The position numbers and the translations under genes were made by a program. Shown here piece by piece: positions 1 to 8,872 of a stretch of DNA of 32,437 bases. Every line of letters starts with the position of its first letter. Within the stretch, counting starts at the first letter, position 1. The DNA lies in the IMG/VR virus record IMGVR_UViG_3300025645_000268, positions 1 through 32,437 of that record; one strand, given 5' to 3'. The DNA is from a virus. The notes under the pieces are model-generated. The model did not search any database. It had not been told where the DNA came from and worked only from the letters and a program-made list of their open reading frames with translations.

Positions 1-683
1 GCCGTGGTGGCGAGTTTGATGGCGTTGTCGTAGTACAGAAAAACTGAACCATTCTGGTTGGCTACTAAGTAGTCATCCCCGTTGCTACTGTTTTGCAATT
101 TAAGGTTTGCACCACGAAGCAACAGGCTCCCAGTGCCAACATCATCAATATAACTATTAGACCCATCATGGTAAATCTGCAAATCAAGCCCGTCACCAAA
201 GGTAGCCTTATCAGTGTCACCGAAGTTTAAATCTGTAGCGTCCACAGAAATAGCACCATTACCATTAGCACGAAGGTTTAAGTTACCATTTGTGTCTGTG
301 GTAGTAATAGTATTACCATTTAGGGAAAGGTTATCTACAGTAAGCTCCGCCAAACCCGTAACACTACCGCCGTCAATGTCAACAGAATCAAGGTAAGCTG
401 TACCGTCGATGTATAGGTCTTTAAACTCCAGTAAAGAAGTACCCAGGTCAACCGTGTTGTCTGACTTGGGGCGAAGAACCGTAGCTGTAACTACAATATC
501 CTGCGCTGGTCCAACCTTTTCGATAGGCGCACCTTCACCATCAGTACCATCATGGGTGTGGCCTGTTGTGTTATCAAAGGCAGATTGCAGGCCATCAAAT
601 TCTAAATCTAGATCTGAAGCATTAATGATGTTACCATCAGAAATGTTGTCTGATGTATCCTTACGTGTGTACCCTGTACCCAT
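1..683 (-). CDS. Tail fibre / virion appendage protein, C-terminus off the left edge
   Basis: The reading frame is open from an ATG at 683 to the window edge, giving 227 codons with no stop. The N-terminus (MGTGYTRKDTSDNISDGNII) is followed by a His-rich turn (GHTHDGTDGEGAP) near residue 45. After that come short beta-strand repeats typical of marine-phage fibres, including LQIYHDGSNSYIDD and GSLLLRGANLKL. Such proteins form trimeric fibres that contact the host surface. It lies 11 bp downstream of the long tail protein, with an AAGGAA Shine-Dalgarno in the gap, so the two are co-transcribed. The receptor-binding end would lie outside the window. The role is by resemblance only; a structural knob or short appendage is possible. 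Confidence 0.65.
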   Translation of the reverse strand, partial: MGTGYTRKDTSDNISDGNIINASDLDLEFDGLQSAFDNTTGHTHDGTDGEGAPIEKVGPAQDIVVTATVLRPKSDNTVDLGTSLLEFKDLYIDGTAYLDSVDIDGGSVTGLAELTVDNLSLNGNTITTTDTNGNLNLRANGNGAISVDATDLNFGDTDKATFGDGLDLQIYHDGSNSYIDDVGTGSLLLRGANLKLQNSSNGDDYLVANQNGSVFLYYDNAIKLATT

Positions 684-694
684 TAGTCCGTTCC

Positions 695-2680
695 TTATTG
701 TCTATCATTAGTTGCGAATTCCAAAAGCATAGCGTCTAATGAAAAATCTGGGTCTGTTCCGTCAAATACAAACTGTATTGACACTGAATTGCCTGCGCCT
801 ACAAGTTGATTCGTAAATACGTTTACTAGTTTACCGCCATAAGTATCTGTACCATACGCAGCGTCACCGTAGAAAGAAGCTGTGGAAGAAGCCCCGTTAT
901 TAAAACTAATGGGTGCTGGCTCAGGCGTATTAGGTTGAGCAAAGTCAAACTTAGCTGCAGCTGTACCAGACACAGAACCTCTTGGGTCTACATAAGTAGT
1001 AAGCTTGTATACAGTCTTTCTTAGCCTTGGATCACTTAAAGAGAAGTGAGGCGTACTGAAAGTAGCTCTGATGTTAGCTCCGTCAAAGGAACTACCTGAC
1101 TCCATACGATAGACGTAGCCGTTGTTATTAGAAAAGACTACTACCTCTACCTCTGAGTCGTCGTAGTAGCTGTCCACTGCATACACATTAAATCCGCGAA
1201 GCCTTGACCAAGCCATACCTTCTGAAGACTGATCTGCAAACTGTGTACCTAAGATACCTCTAGCAGCGCTAGATGAAACACTAGGTGAGTACCCAAACAC
1301 TCTATACTGACTCTTCCCTCTAATAACACAAGAAGCGAAAGAAGTGTGACTAGAGGTAAAGTTTGTCATCACGTCTTGAATCGACTTGGATGCTGTAGAA
1401 AGTCCGAAGTCACCAATACGATCAGTGGCACTAAGAAGCCTCAAACCATCAGGTGCCATAAACATTACGTCACCACCAACCTCCTGCACTGTACCTGAAC
1501 TTACGCAGCCAATGTCTAGTGTAATGGGTTGAAGTACAAAATCAGCAATAGTGTTGCCCGTTAGTCTATAGATCTTACGCCGTGTGAAAACAATTAGCTG
1601 CTCTCTGTAGACTATTAAGCCTGTTACATTTTCTTCTAGAGATAGTGTACCACTACCAGCAGCAGATGTAAAGTTATCATCTGTGAAAGGCGCAGAAAAA
1701 ATAAGCGTGTTATCTTTAGCGAAGAACAACTGGCTTTTAAAGAGGGTTACAAAGGAAGCGCCAATCAAGTCTGAGGGAGCTTCATTTAGTACCTTAAAGG
1801 TTGTACCATCATACTTAACAGGGTAGTTGGCTCCGTCAACAAAAGTAATAGTAGGTGTCCCAGAGAGGTTGTACCTATCATACCGTACTTTGTTTGAACT
1901 CTCTCTACTCGTTTGCAACCAAGTTATACTAGCGTTATCAGCTGGGCTGGTAGCCAAGGCTGGGGCAATAGTTAGTGTAGCCTCTCCACTAGCGTTCACA
2001 GTAGCCTCTGATACAACAGTGTATACTTGAGCTACACCAGCGATAGTGAAAGTATCCCCAGCGTTGGGGGTGCCTATAATACCATCTACAGCTAAAGTAG
2101 TTCCTGTTTGACTTGCTCCATTAACAAGAACAACACCATAACTAGGCTTGCTGATAAGGGTCCAGGAACCTGCCGTATCGTTGGACCAGTAAGTACCGTC
2201 TCTCACAGCAATTACTTCAGAAGCGTAGTAGGCCACAGCGTCTATCAAGTTAGTATTGTTTACGAAGGTAACACTAGCCTTGTCTGCGGGTGTGGAAGAT
2301 AGAGCAGGTGTTATATCACAGGAGAGTGTTTTATTTGTTACACTGTAAGCTGTAGCAATACTACTTATAGTGTATACGGTAGTGTCACCACTAATGGTAA
2401 ACTTATCCCCCACGACAGGAGATGTCATAACACTAGCTAAACTAATTGTAGTACCTGTGTTCGCCCCGCCCTGTACCTTAGTAGCGCCGTAGGAAGGGAC
2501 TACTAGGTCATTATACTTAGTATAACCCAGAACACGCCTGTAGCCACCCTCAATAGAAGGCTCAAAGTTACGCAGTTCCCTAGCAGAACCCATTAAGTTG
2601 AGGCCTTGCTGCAGGGGAGCCATGTTGGTAACTAAACCCCCACGAAACTCTACTGGAAAGGTCTGCCAGTTTGTAGGCAT
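695..2680 (-). CDS. Long tail hub / tail-tube-B-like virion protein
   Basis: This is a 661-residue protein, almost entirely beta-rich and with no signal peptide. The N-terminus (WQTFPVEFRGGLVTNMAPLQ) and the EPSIEGGYRRVLGYTKY segment near residue 40 are typical of podovirus proteins that sit below the head-tail adaptor. Two similar modules carry TGTTISLASV / TGTTLAVDGI followed by DTFTI and VYT(I/V)xS (about residues 75-110 and 190-225), which looks like an internal duplication. The central part (LIVYREQLIVFTRRKIYRL) resembles propeller-type tail tube or DNA-stabilisation proteins (T7 gp12 / P22 gp10 style). The position directly after a gp11-like adaptor supports this. The exact homology class is inferred. 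Confidence 0.55.
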   Translation of the reverse strand: MPTNWQTFPVEFRGGLVTNMAPLQQGLNLMGSARELRNFEPSIEGGYRRVLGYTKYNDLVVPSYGATKVQGGANTGTTISLASVMTSPVVGDKFTISGDTTVYTISSIATAYSVTNKTLSCDITPALSSTPADKASVTFVNNTNLIDAVAYYASEVIAVRDGTYWSNDTAGSWTLISKPSYGVVLVNGASQTGTTLAVDGIIGTPNAGDTFTIAGVAQVYTVVSEATVNASGEATLTIAPALATSPADNASITWLQTSRESSNKVRYDRYNLSGTPTITFVDGANYPVKYDGTTFKVLNEAPSDLIGASFVTLFKSQLFFAKDNTLIFSAPFTDDNFTSAAGSGTLSLEENVTGLIVYREQLIVFTRRKIYRLTGNTIADFVLQPITLDIGCVSSGTVQEVGGDVMFMAPDGLRLLSATDRIGDFGLSTASKSIQDVMTNFTSSHTSFASCVIRGKSQYRVFGYSPSVSSSAARGILGTQFADQSSEGMAWSRLRGFNVYAVDSYYDDSEVEVVVFSNNNGYVYRMESGSSFDGANIRATFSTPHFSLSDPRLRKTVYKLTTYVDPRGSVSGTAAAKFDFAQPNTPEPAPISFNNGASSTASFYGDAAYGTDTYGGKLVNVFTNQLVGAGNSVSIQFVFDGTDPDFSLDAMLLEFATNDRQ

Positions 2681-2681
2681 T

Positions 2682-3398
2682 CTAGATTACTCTCAATGAA
2701 TTATAGGTGTTACGCTGAGTTACAGTGCTTCTTAAATAGTCGTACCTATTAATGTACAGGGATCTCATGTTCTTGATACCCTCTAAGAACTTCTGATACA
2801 TGATCGTTGCATCTTGAGAGTTACCTCTAAATAGATAGGCGTAGTACATAGCACCGTCAATAATGATATGTCTAAATTGCTCTGGTGCTGCGGGGACATC
2901 TGCTGCGTTTACCAAGTCAACTGGAAGTCTGTAGTACTCATACACCACCTCATAGGCTTGGTCAGGTGGAGGTACTAAACCAAACTCTTGGCTAGGTGTT
3001 CTGAAGACCGCCTTTGGAAGACCTCTGACACTCTCTGAAGGGTTATACTCGTTATCAAGGTGTCGGTTTAAGTACTCTTGATAGGCGAGAATGACTAGCT
3101 TAGAGGTTTCATTACCGAGTGTGTCGTCCCTCTTAATGCGGAAGGTGTTAAAGTCAATTGTCTTAGCGTCTGACGGAAAGGCATACCTTGTCTCTCCCGG
3201 TGTTACAGTCTCTTCCTGCTCTACATGGTTGTAAGGCCACTCGTACTGTTCCTGATTAATAAAACGAATAGATGCGTTTACACTATCCTTTGCAGAAGCA
3301 TAAAAGCCAACAGCCGTGTCAAAGTTGTCCGTAGTAAGCTCTACTTCATTCAACCGTCTAGAAATATCATTAACTAAACCTAAGTAATCATATGCCAT
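2682..3398 (-). CDS. Head-tail adaptor / tail tubular A-like protein
   Basis: This 238-residue protein is predicted to be largely helical at its N- and C-termini. It begins with YDYLGLVNDISRRLNEVELT, continues with a stretch on sequence rearrangement into beta structure (ETRYAFPSDAKTIDFNTFRI), and then has a YEYYRLPVDL segment near residue 155. This layout matches the gp11-like (T7) or gp4-like (P22) adaptors that form a dodecameric ring between portal and tail. It starts immediately after the 106-residue protein and ends 1 bp before the long tail protein begins, so translation is probably coupled. The family assignment rests on layout and motif style. Confidence 0.6.
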   Translation of the reverse strand: MAYDYLGLVNDISRRLNEVELTTDNFDTAVGFYASAKDSVNASIRFINQEQYEWPYNHVEQEETVTPGETRYAFPSDAKTIDFNTFRIKRDDTLGNETSKLVILAYQEYLNRHLDNEYNPSESVRGLPKAVFRTPSQEFGLVPPPDQAYEVVYEYYRLPVDLVNAADVPAAPEQFRHIIIDGAMYYAYLFRGNSQDATIMYQKFLEGIKNMRSLYINRYDYLRSTVTQRNTYNSLRVI

Positions 3399-3719
3399 TT
3401 AGCGTTCCTTTATGCGGAGCTTTACTACTCGTTCAGCTTGACTACCAGAACTATCCGTAATCCTGCAGTAGAATTTATACTCTGTGTTGTTTGTACCTAA
3501 GCCTAAATTAATAGTAGTTACAGTGTCTGTCTCTGTCTTAGATACGTTCTGAATACCGTTTACAACTTCACCATCGCCTAGCAGCGTCTTGACTTCAGAG
3601 CCATTGTCTACAAACCATTGTACACCTGCGAGTGAAACGCCTGTACCCAAGAACCTAGACCAGTCAACACTGTAATCTAGCTGTTCGTCAGGGTCTTTGT
3701 TAGGCCAACGCATACTCAT
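3399..3719 (-). CDS. Small beta-sandwich virion protein (Ig-like)
   Basis: This protein has 106 residues. The N-terminus (MRWPNKDPDEQLDYSVDWS) is of a kind I recognise from marine-phage structural clusters. The rest alternates beta strands and ends with an Ig-like signature (EYKFYCRITDSSGSQAERVV), consistent with a single Ig/fibronectin-type domain. It is followed directly by the adaptor gene with no gap. It may decorate the capsid or tail; no specific function can be read from the sequence. The start at 3719 follows the 58-residue gene by 3 bp; a second ATG lies two codons in. Confidence 0.55.
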   Translation of the reverse strand: MSMRWPNKDPDEQLDYSVDWSRFLGTGVSLAGVQWFVDNGSEVKTLLGDGEVVNGIQNVSKTETDTVTTINLGLGTNNTEYKFYCRITDSSGSQAERVVKLRIKER

Positions 3720-3722
3720 ACC

Positions 3723-3899
3723 TTAATCCTCAGTTGCGTACACTGTTCTTTCAGCAGAACTATGTAGTCTTTCAATTGTCACGGTTCTATTCTCTTGTGA
3801 TACTCGTGCAGTCCTATCGGAAGATGTCACTCCACCTGTAATGTACACGACTCTGTTCTCTTGGGGTACTCTTGCAGTGCGTTCAGCAGGTGTAGTCAT
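3723..3899 (-). CDS. 58-aa virion-cluster peptide with internal ERTARV repeats
   Basis: This short frame (ATG at 3899, TAA ending at 3723) encodes 58 residues. It consists of three copies of one short element: AERTARVPQENRVVYI, SDRTARVSQENRTVTI and a truncated AERTVYATED. Its ATG overlaps the TAA of the upstream gene (TAATG), and the next gene begins 3 bp after its stop, so it fits exactly into the otherwise gapless structural operon. This context makes it very likely real. The R-T-x-x-V repeat is a pattern seen in small structural proteins of marine phages. The function is unknown, possibly a minor capsid or tail component. Confidence 0.6.
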   Translation of the reverse strand: MTTPAERTARVPQENRVVYITGGVTSSDRTARVSQENRTVTIERLHSSAERTVYATED

Positions 3900-4627
3900 T
3901 ATGCCGCCCTCGCAACTACTGCAGTCCTTCTACGGCTATATAGGTCTTTAACCGCATTAAAGTCAAATACGTTACCTGTAGGCGTAACCTCATCGTTTAT
4001 AAGCTCAGCAGATACACCAACAACACCTGCACCTGTATGTACCTGAGGTGCATTTACCGAAGCTACTGCCACTACACCTGATAAGAACTCTTCACGTACA
4101 TTAGGTGAAACTAAACCAACACTAAACTCAGAGCTTACCCCTGTAAGGTTGTGAGTGTTGCTAAACTTAATGTCACTACTTACTGATCCAGTAGCTGCAA
4201 CTGATGTTAGTATTTCTGATACGTTTACTCTAACGCCTGAGATAGAAGCAGTAGCAATAAGGCTAGCTGTTACACGTTCTGTGACATCAATCTCAAAGCC
4301 ACCAGCACTAGGTACTTCTACTTGGCTTGTACCTACGACACCTAAGACAGGCACAGTGTTAACAGACCGAATGTCTAACCCAGCAGCGTTTACAGTGAAG
4401 GTAGCTTGGACACCTGTAGGCTCAGCTTTTAGATTAACCTTAACAGAGCTTACTGTTACTGTAGCTTCTACACCAGAAAGAAACTCTTCTCTTACGTTAG
4501 GTGAAACAATCCCAATAGAAGCGGATGCACTTACACTAGCTGGTACGTGAGAAACATCGACCAAGCCATACCTAGCTGATCCGTATCTTCCTGCTCCATA
4601 TGTAGCAGATGAGGTTAGAAACGCCAT
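3899..4627 (-). CDS. Repeat-containing beta-rich virion protein
   Basis: This 242-residue protein begins YGAGRYGSARYGLVDVS, a Tyr/Gly-rich head often seen in phage structural genes. Its body is built of strand pairs rich in Val, Ser and Ala. The segment VSPNVREEFLSGV occurs twice (about residues 44 and 173), each followed by a VxAxxSV strand, so the protein holds a duplicated module. The C-terminus (DLYSRRRTAVVARAA) is basic. It lies between the 145-residue capsid-associated candidate and the 58-residue peptide in a tight operon. I do not recognise a named family; a capsid decoration or fibre-like role is a guess from context. Confidence 0.5.
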   Translation of the reverse strand: MAFLTSSATYGAGRYGSARYGLVDVSHVPASVSASASIGIVSPNVREEFLSGVEATVTVSSVKVNLKAEPTGVQATFTVNAAGLDIRSVNTVPVLGVVGTSQVEVPSAGGFEIDVTERVTASLIATASISGVRVNVSEILTSVAATGSVSSDIKFSNTHNLTGVSSEFSVGLVSPNVREEFLSGVVAVASVNAPQVHTGAGVVGVSAELINDEVTPTGNVFDFNAVKDLYSRRRTAVVARAA

Positions 4628-4637
4628 GTCCTAGCCT

Positions 4638-5075
4638 TTAGGCAATACGAATGATTGCGTTAGTTGCATCTGCTGTTGGAAATTCAATTGTTAAGTCACC
4701 AGCTGTTGCAGAGACAGTGCCACCAAAGTCGATAACGCAGACTGCTTTGTTAGCCTGTGCCGTGTTATAGATGATACAGCCATCACAGGACGTAGTTACA
4801 TCAGCAAATACTTCATCTGTAAAGTCTAGGTATGCAGTAGTGCCTGAGGTGGCAATGGTCGCACCATCAAGTACTTGACCACCCGCAGTATAGTTAGTGC
4901 CTGTAGCTTCATCCGAGTTGCCTGTAACATCAGAGTAGTTAGTTGTAGCAGCACCGTATGTACCTGAGGGTGAAGCCTTAATAAGAGCCAGCTTTAAAGA
5001 AGCAGTATCCAAGTCATGGACACCACCAAGTAGCTCTGCTTTAAAGCTTGTACACATTGCTGTTGTGATAGCCAT
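4638..5075 (-). CDS. Virion structural protein following the capsid gene
   Basis: This 145-residue protein begins MAITTAMCTSFKAELLGGVH, followed by a KLALIKAS strand and a Thr/Gly/Asn-rich region (GTYGAATTNYSDVTGNSDEA). It then has regular beta strands and ends in FPTADATNAIIRIA. I recognise the family as common in marine tailed phages just downstream of the major capsid gene; it is probably a decoration or tail-completion component. It is separated from the capsid gene by about 135 bp, the largest gap between the capsid gene and the left edge, so its expression level may be set separately. Confidence 0.6.
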   Translation of the reverse strand: MAITTAMCTSFKAELLGGVHDLDTASLKLALIKASPSGTYGAATTNYSDVTGNSDEATGTNYTAGGQVLDGATIATSGTTAYLDFTDEVFADVTTSCDGCIIYNTAQANKAVCVIDFGGTVSATAGDLTIEFPTADATNAIIRIA

Positions 5076-5212
5076 GTTCTAATTCCTTACATCTTGTTTA
5101 TATCTTCTAGGCTTTTCAAAGTAACCCGTTACCTGTAACTCAGGAAATACTAGAGTATAAGTAAGCTGAAGGGCCAGCCTCCTAAGAGACCAGCCCGACA
5201 GACTAAGTAGTT

Positions 5213-6274
5213 TTAAGCAGCGTTGTAGTGTGCTGTGACAAGAGCTTCAGGGCGCAAGATTTTGCGGCCATAAAGGTGCATACCACGTACAATATCAGCG
5301 AAGCTATCTGGGTCACGATAGTTCTCAACCTTGTTGATTTGCTCAGCAGAAGCAACTGCATCGTCCTGACCTGCAACAATAACACCAAAGTTAGTGTCCT
5401 GTGCAAGTGCACCAGAAGTACCTGCGCCTGTACCAGCGGCAGGCAGTGCATTGGAAACGTACACACGGAAGCCGTGCATGTTGTTCAAGACGAGACCGTT
5501 CTGCAAGCCAGAACCGCCGAAGTCAGCGTTCAACATGCGTGAATCTTCGTCTTTCAGCATCTCTACGAACACTGGGTCAAGTACGATCCAACGGCCACGA
5601 GAATCAACGTTTGCAGTATCCATCTGACGTGCCATACGTGCAATCACTGTCAAAGGAGAAACAGTCGCTGTAGACAACGCTGTTGCGCCGGGAAGACGTG
5701 GTGCAAGAGGAATGGAGTCGCCAGTAGCATAAGCGGTTGATGCAGAGTCAGCAGTACCCAACGAGCCGAAGCTTGTTGCATCCAAGTGGTTAGCAGTAAT
5801 GTACTCACCAGTCGCTGTCAAAGCAGTCTGCTTGTCGCCTGAGGAAGCAGTGATCTTAGTACCATCAGCATTGTGACCTGAGAGGTAACCAAGAACGTCT
5901 GTGTCCATTGCGTCAGCCATCTTATATGCAGCACGATCAGCAGCCAAGCTGGTGAAGTCTACATTTGAGAATTGCTCTTCAATGTCATCCATCTTGAAAG
6001 CAAAGTAGTTAGCTTGATCAATGGTCAGCGAGAAGTCAGAGTCATCAAGCTTCTCTACTGAGATACCTGTGTGACGCTCAAGAGCGTTGACTGTTACGTC
6101 TGGCTCTTTTTGAATGCGAACAGTGTCGCCTTGGTTTGCAATGTCACCGAAGTAAGAGTTGTTGGTGATTGCGCTAGTAACAGCAGAGCGACGAAGCGCG
6201 ATCTGTGCTTGCTTGGAGTAGATAATCGGGGAGAAGTTCCCGTTAAATCCACCTGATGCGGAAGTAATAGCCAT
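5213..6274 (-). CDS. Major capsid protein
   Basis: This 353-residue protein starts MAITSASGGFNGNFSPIIYS. It shows the typical capsid sequence of podovirus-like marine phages: an early helix on coat loading (QAQIALRRSAVTSAITNN), the strand DTVRIQKEPDVTVNALERH and the spine-like segment TIDQANYFAFKMDDIEEQFS near residue 85. The HK97-fold core ends with DPDSFADIVRGMHLYGRKIL. The protein assembles the icosahedral head around the scaffold encoded just upstream. A good Shine-Dalgarno (AAAGGA, 8 nt before the ATG) precedes it, and the roughly 240-bp leader in front is consistent with separate high-level expression. I am confident of the role and less so of the subfamily. Confidence 0.85.
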   Translation of the reverse strand: MAITSASGGFNGNFSPIIYSKQAQIALRRSAVTSAITNNSYFGDIANQGDTVRIQKEPDVTVNALERHTGISVEKLDDSDFSLTIDQANYFAFKMDDIEEQFSNVDFTSLAADRAAYKMADAMDTDVLGYLSGHNADGTKITASSGDKQTALTATGEYITANHLDATSFGSLGTADSASTAYATGDSIPLAPRLPGATALSTATVSPLTVIARMARQMDTANVDSRGRWIVLDPVFVEMLKDEDSRMLNADFGGSGLQNGLVLNNMHGFRVYVSNALPAAGTGAGTSGALAQDTNFGVIVAGQDDAVASAEQINKVENYRDPDSFADIVRGMHLYGRKILRPEALVTAHYNAA

Positions 6275-6515
6275 TGTGTAATCCTTTCAAGATATATGTG
6301 GCTTGAGGTAGACACTACATATCCACTTGAAAGAGGCTCTTTTTATAGGGTGGTCAGATATGCTCTCAGGATTTGCGGTCCTTTGTGCGCTGGGCCTATA
6401 ATAGGAGGTAGTTCTTTTTGCTGTGAATTAGTGCTTAGTTAAAAGCATACACACGTAGTTGATTCCTAGCAGTGTATATGCCTATAGTTTTACTTACGGA
6501 TAAGGTAATGTCAAT
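6275..6515. other. Intergenic leader between scaffold and capsid genes
   Basis: This 241-bp gap contains no convincing frame. It holds an A+T-rich stretch and the minus-strand element TATTATAGG near 6393-6401, which could be a -10 box about 120 bp before the capsid gene, though no good -35 is visible. A weak AAAGA-GGC-TCTTT hairpin followed by T-rich sequence lies at 6333-6346. A capsid promoter or processing site here would be expected from the gene order but is not shown by the sequence. Confidence 0.4.
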
Positions 6516-7463
6516 CTATTTCTTTGACATATCGTAAATAAACTTACCTTGTCGTTGAGCCTCAAAGATAGCTTCTGATTTACTTTCGTACTCTTTGAAG
6601 GACATCTTCGCTACTTTAGACTCGCTGAAATAATTTGAAGAGTCATCTTGACTAGGTGTTGTATTTCGTTTTGTTCTCACAGAAGATGCAGCCTCTTTAT
6701 CAGAGCGTGAAGAACGGGTAGCCTTAATACCAGTGTCACTCTTATAAAGATCAATTACACGTGCCACAGACTTAGCGTCATCAGAGTTCTCGTAGAGTGC
6801 ATCTTGCACCCACTTAGGCTGTGCTTCTGCCCAGTCATGGAAGGCATCATCACTACGGATACCCTCAAAGTCAGGGTGCAGCTGTAGTAGCTCAGCTTCA
6901 GCACGGTCACGCTGAACTTGGATACGCATCCCTTCAATCTCTTTTAGTCTACTGTCTAGGCCGTCTGAAAACTCACGTGACTTCTTGTCTGCAATAGCCT
7001 CAACAATACCCGCTACATCAGGGTACTTCTTAGTCCACGCTTCGATCTCTTGATCCGACTTAGGTAGCACCAACTCATTCGCAACTGCAGCGTTTCGTTG
7101 TTGCTCCAGCTTCTCAAACTTAATCTTCCACTCTTGCTCTTTGTCTTGCATGTGACGGCGAATGTCAGAGTAACGCTGCTTAAATGTTTTCTCTTCAGTA
7201 CTTAACTCAGCGTCATCTTTTTGTGCTTGTGCTTTTGGTTCTTCTTCTTGTTGGGTATCACCCTCTGCCTGAACTTGGGGTCTTCCAGACTGTGAGCTAT
7301 CAAGTTTCTCCTGCGGGGTAACTTCGGCTTCTTCTTGTTCATCCGAGTTCACCCCCCGTCCTTGCATTAGCTCCTTGAGTTCTTGCTCATCTCGCGCAAT
7401 ACGTGAGAGGTTACGTTTATGTGATACGGAGTCCGTTTCAATAGTTTGCACTGCTTCTGACAT
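6516..7463 (-). CDS. Capsid assembly scaffolding protein
   Basis: This protein has 315 residues and is extremely charged. Long Glu/Gln/Lys runs (DEQELKELMQ near 26, EEAEVTPQEKLDSS, QEEEPKAQAQKDDAE) are followed by a predicted coiled coil at about 95-200 (HMQDKEQEWKIKFEKLEQQR, RLKEIEGMRIQVQRDRAEAE). The basic C-terminus (SKVAKMSFKEYESKSEAIFE) probably binds the coat protein. Size, composition and position immediately upstream of the major capsid gene are those of internal scaffolds, which guide head assembly and then leave. It is preceded by a CCAGC hairpin leader (see 7488-7503). Confidence 0.8.
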   Translation of the reverse strand: MSEAVQTIETDSVSHKRNLSRIARDEQELKELMQGRGVNSDEQEEAEVTPQEKLDSSQSGRPQVQAEGDTQQEEEPKAQAQKDDAELSTEEKTFKQRYSDIRRHMQDKEQEWKIKFEKLEQQRNAAVANELVLPKSDQEIEAWTKKYPDVAGIVEAIADKKSREFSDGLDSRLKEIEGMRIQVQRDRAEAELLQLHPDFEGIRSDDAFHDWAEAQPKWVQDALYENSDDAKSVARVIDLYKSDTGIKATRSSRSDKEAASSVRTKRNTTPSQDDSSNYFSESKVAKMSFKEYESKSEAIFEAQRQGKFIYDMSKK

Positions 7464-7487
7464 AGTTTAGTCTTTCTTATGTTGGGG

Positions 7488-7503
7488 CCAGCATCATTGC
7501 TGG
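7488..7503 (-). promoter_or_regulatory. CCAGC hairpin leader before the scaffold gene (copy 1)
   Basis: The sequence CCAGC-ATCATT-GCTGG forms a 5-bp stem with a 6-nt loop, 25 bp upstream of the scaffold start. On the minus strand it reads CCCAGCAATGATGCTGG, followed by CCCCAACATAAGAAA and the ribosome binding region. A near copy lies at 15737-15754 before the DUF1127 gene. It could be an mRNA stabiliser, a processing site or a weak terminator; no T-tract follows directly. Confidence 0.4.
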
Positions 7504-7531
7504 GTAGCCTTATAGTTATTGTTGTTGTTGT

Positions 7532-8872
7532 TTATCTTACGCCTGCCATGTCTCCGCCGAAGCTGTCGTTGTCGTTGTCCGAGGGAGCATTATCGCCAGA
7601 GGGAGCATTATCATTACCAATACCTAGTGCGTCTGCTACTGAGCTTATAGCATCACTGATGGATTGGCCCAAACCTTTACTTCCACTACTACTGTTAGTG
7701 CTGTCTGTACCAGGTCTCCCTTGAGGTCGGCCTGATGATGTAGGTGCTAGGCTGCCCGTTGCAGTATAGCTTTCCGTGTCACTGTCATATGACATGTTAT
7801 CTGGCGCTACACTCTCCATAGCAGCATTGAAGAAATCGTCACTTTTAAAGTTTTCACGAGACAGATCTACATTAGGGTCTGAGATAGTACTAAGGTCTAA
7901 GCCTAGCTTATCTGCTTGCTCATTTAGAGCAGACCTTTCTCTACTGTTCAAAGCCGTGATGCCTTTAACCGCTAGCGAACCTATTGGGCCAGCGAATAGT
8001 CCTGCAATCGTAGGAGCGGCTTTAGCACCTATGCTATTCGGGTCAAAGGTATTGCTAAAAGCCTCAGAAACTTGAGTAGCATCCATGTCACCAATAGAAA
8101 CGGACGGTCCACTACTCTCATTATCTCCGTAACCCTGATCAGCAAGCCCCCCGCCATCAGTCTCTTCCTTACCTACAGAGGTTTCGGTAGTTGTAGCTAC
8201 TGGATTAGTAGTGTACCCCTCAGAACGCAGTTTATCGTATAGGTCACCCTCCGCAGGTAAAGTCAAAGTCCTTGCTATACCTTCAGGAGAATACAACGTA
8301 ACAGTAGTACTCGTAGGGGCGGTAGATGCGTTAAGAATAGACTGACTCAAAAAACCACCACCAAAGGCAGGCCCCATTGCAGCAGTAAATTGAGGCTTAG
8401 TAGGATCAATACCATCGCCTGTACTTACGTCTACACCATCTGCCGCATACAAAACCTGACCGTCTTTGTTGTACCCTTCAGTATCAGCTGGGGGGACCAT
8501 GCCGCCTACTGCCATACTCATCTCTTGGAGCATCGCTAGTTCTTCTGGGGTCAGTGCGCCCTCAGCTTGGTTGTCCATAGTTTGATTTACTGGCTCACCA
8601 CCAATACGTCCATCTGTCTCCATTTGAGCCAGACCACGCTTAGCTTCATTACGTAGGTCTTCAAAGAACTTAACACCATAGTAGCGTGCTACATCAGCAG
8701 GTACAACGTACTCACCCTCACTCAACTGAGCAGGTATATCATCACGTACTTCTTCTGCCATAGAACCTGGAGGTACATCATTTCCGCTTACAGGGTCTAC
8801 TGTAGTACCGTCATCTGCTATACCGCCTTCTTGGAATAGCATCTCCATTTGTGTTGCTTCATTGGCTTCCAT
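7532..8872 (-). CDS. Internal/minor virion protein between portal and scaffold genes
   Basis: This 446-residue protein is acidic and of low complexity. Residues 37-81 hold a conserved block (SMAEEVRDDIPAQLSEGEYV then PADVARYYGVKFFEDLRNEA) that I recognise from many marine phages, where it occurs in proteins of unknown function in the head region. After that the sequence is disordered and rich in Gly, Ser, Asp and Thr. A hydrophobic, helical patch occurs at about 285-310 (APTIAGLFAGPIGSLAVKGI), which could contact membrane. The tail end is a Ser/Asn/Asp-rich run (SGDNAPSDNDNDSFGG). It overlaps the 66-residue gene by 14 bp. An ejected internal protein is plausible but unproven. Confidence 0.55.
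   Translation of the reverse strand: MEANEATQMEMLFQEGGIADDGTTVDPVSGNDVPPGSMAEEVRDDIPAQLSEGEYVVPADVARYYGVKFFEDLRNEAKRGLAQMETDGRIGGEPVNQTMDNQAEGALTPEELAMLQEMSMAVGGMVPPADTEGYNKDGQVLYAADGVDVSTGDGIDPTKPQFTAAMGPAFGGGFLSQSILNASTAPTSTTVTLYSPEGIARTLTLPAEGDLYDKLRSEGYTTNPVATTTETSVGKEETDGGGLADQGYGDNESSGPSVSIGDMDATQVSEAFSNTFDPNSIGAKAAPTIAGLFAGPIGSLAVKGITALNSRERSALNEQADKLGLDLSTISDPNVDLSRENFKSDDFFNAAMESVAPDNMSYDSDTESYTATGSLAPTSSGRPQGRPGTDSTNSSSGSKGLGQSISDAISSVADALGIGNDNAPSGDNAPSDNDNDSFGGDMAGVR

Noticed and set aside
409-711. 100-codon plus-strand frame at the left edge
   Set aside because: It is the antisense of the fibre gene and has low-complexity Ser/Val composition and no ribosome site.
4155-4550. 131-codon plus-strand frame inside the repeat-containing virion gene
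   Set aside because: Antisense shadow of a beta-rich gene; composition of Thr/Leu/Ser comes from reversed Val/Ala/Ser codons.
5171-5196. Terminator after the capsid gene (GGGC...GCCC hairpin)
   Set aside because: The stem has a 4x4 internal loop and no T-tract; also readable as a direct repeat of CCAGCC. Too weak to list.
6374-6401. Plus-strand promoter TTGCGG-N18-TATAAT
   Set aside because: Good match by eye, but it would transcribe antisense to scaffold with no gene downstream on that strand; probably chance.
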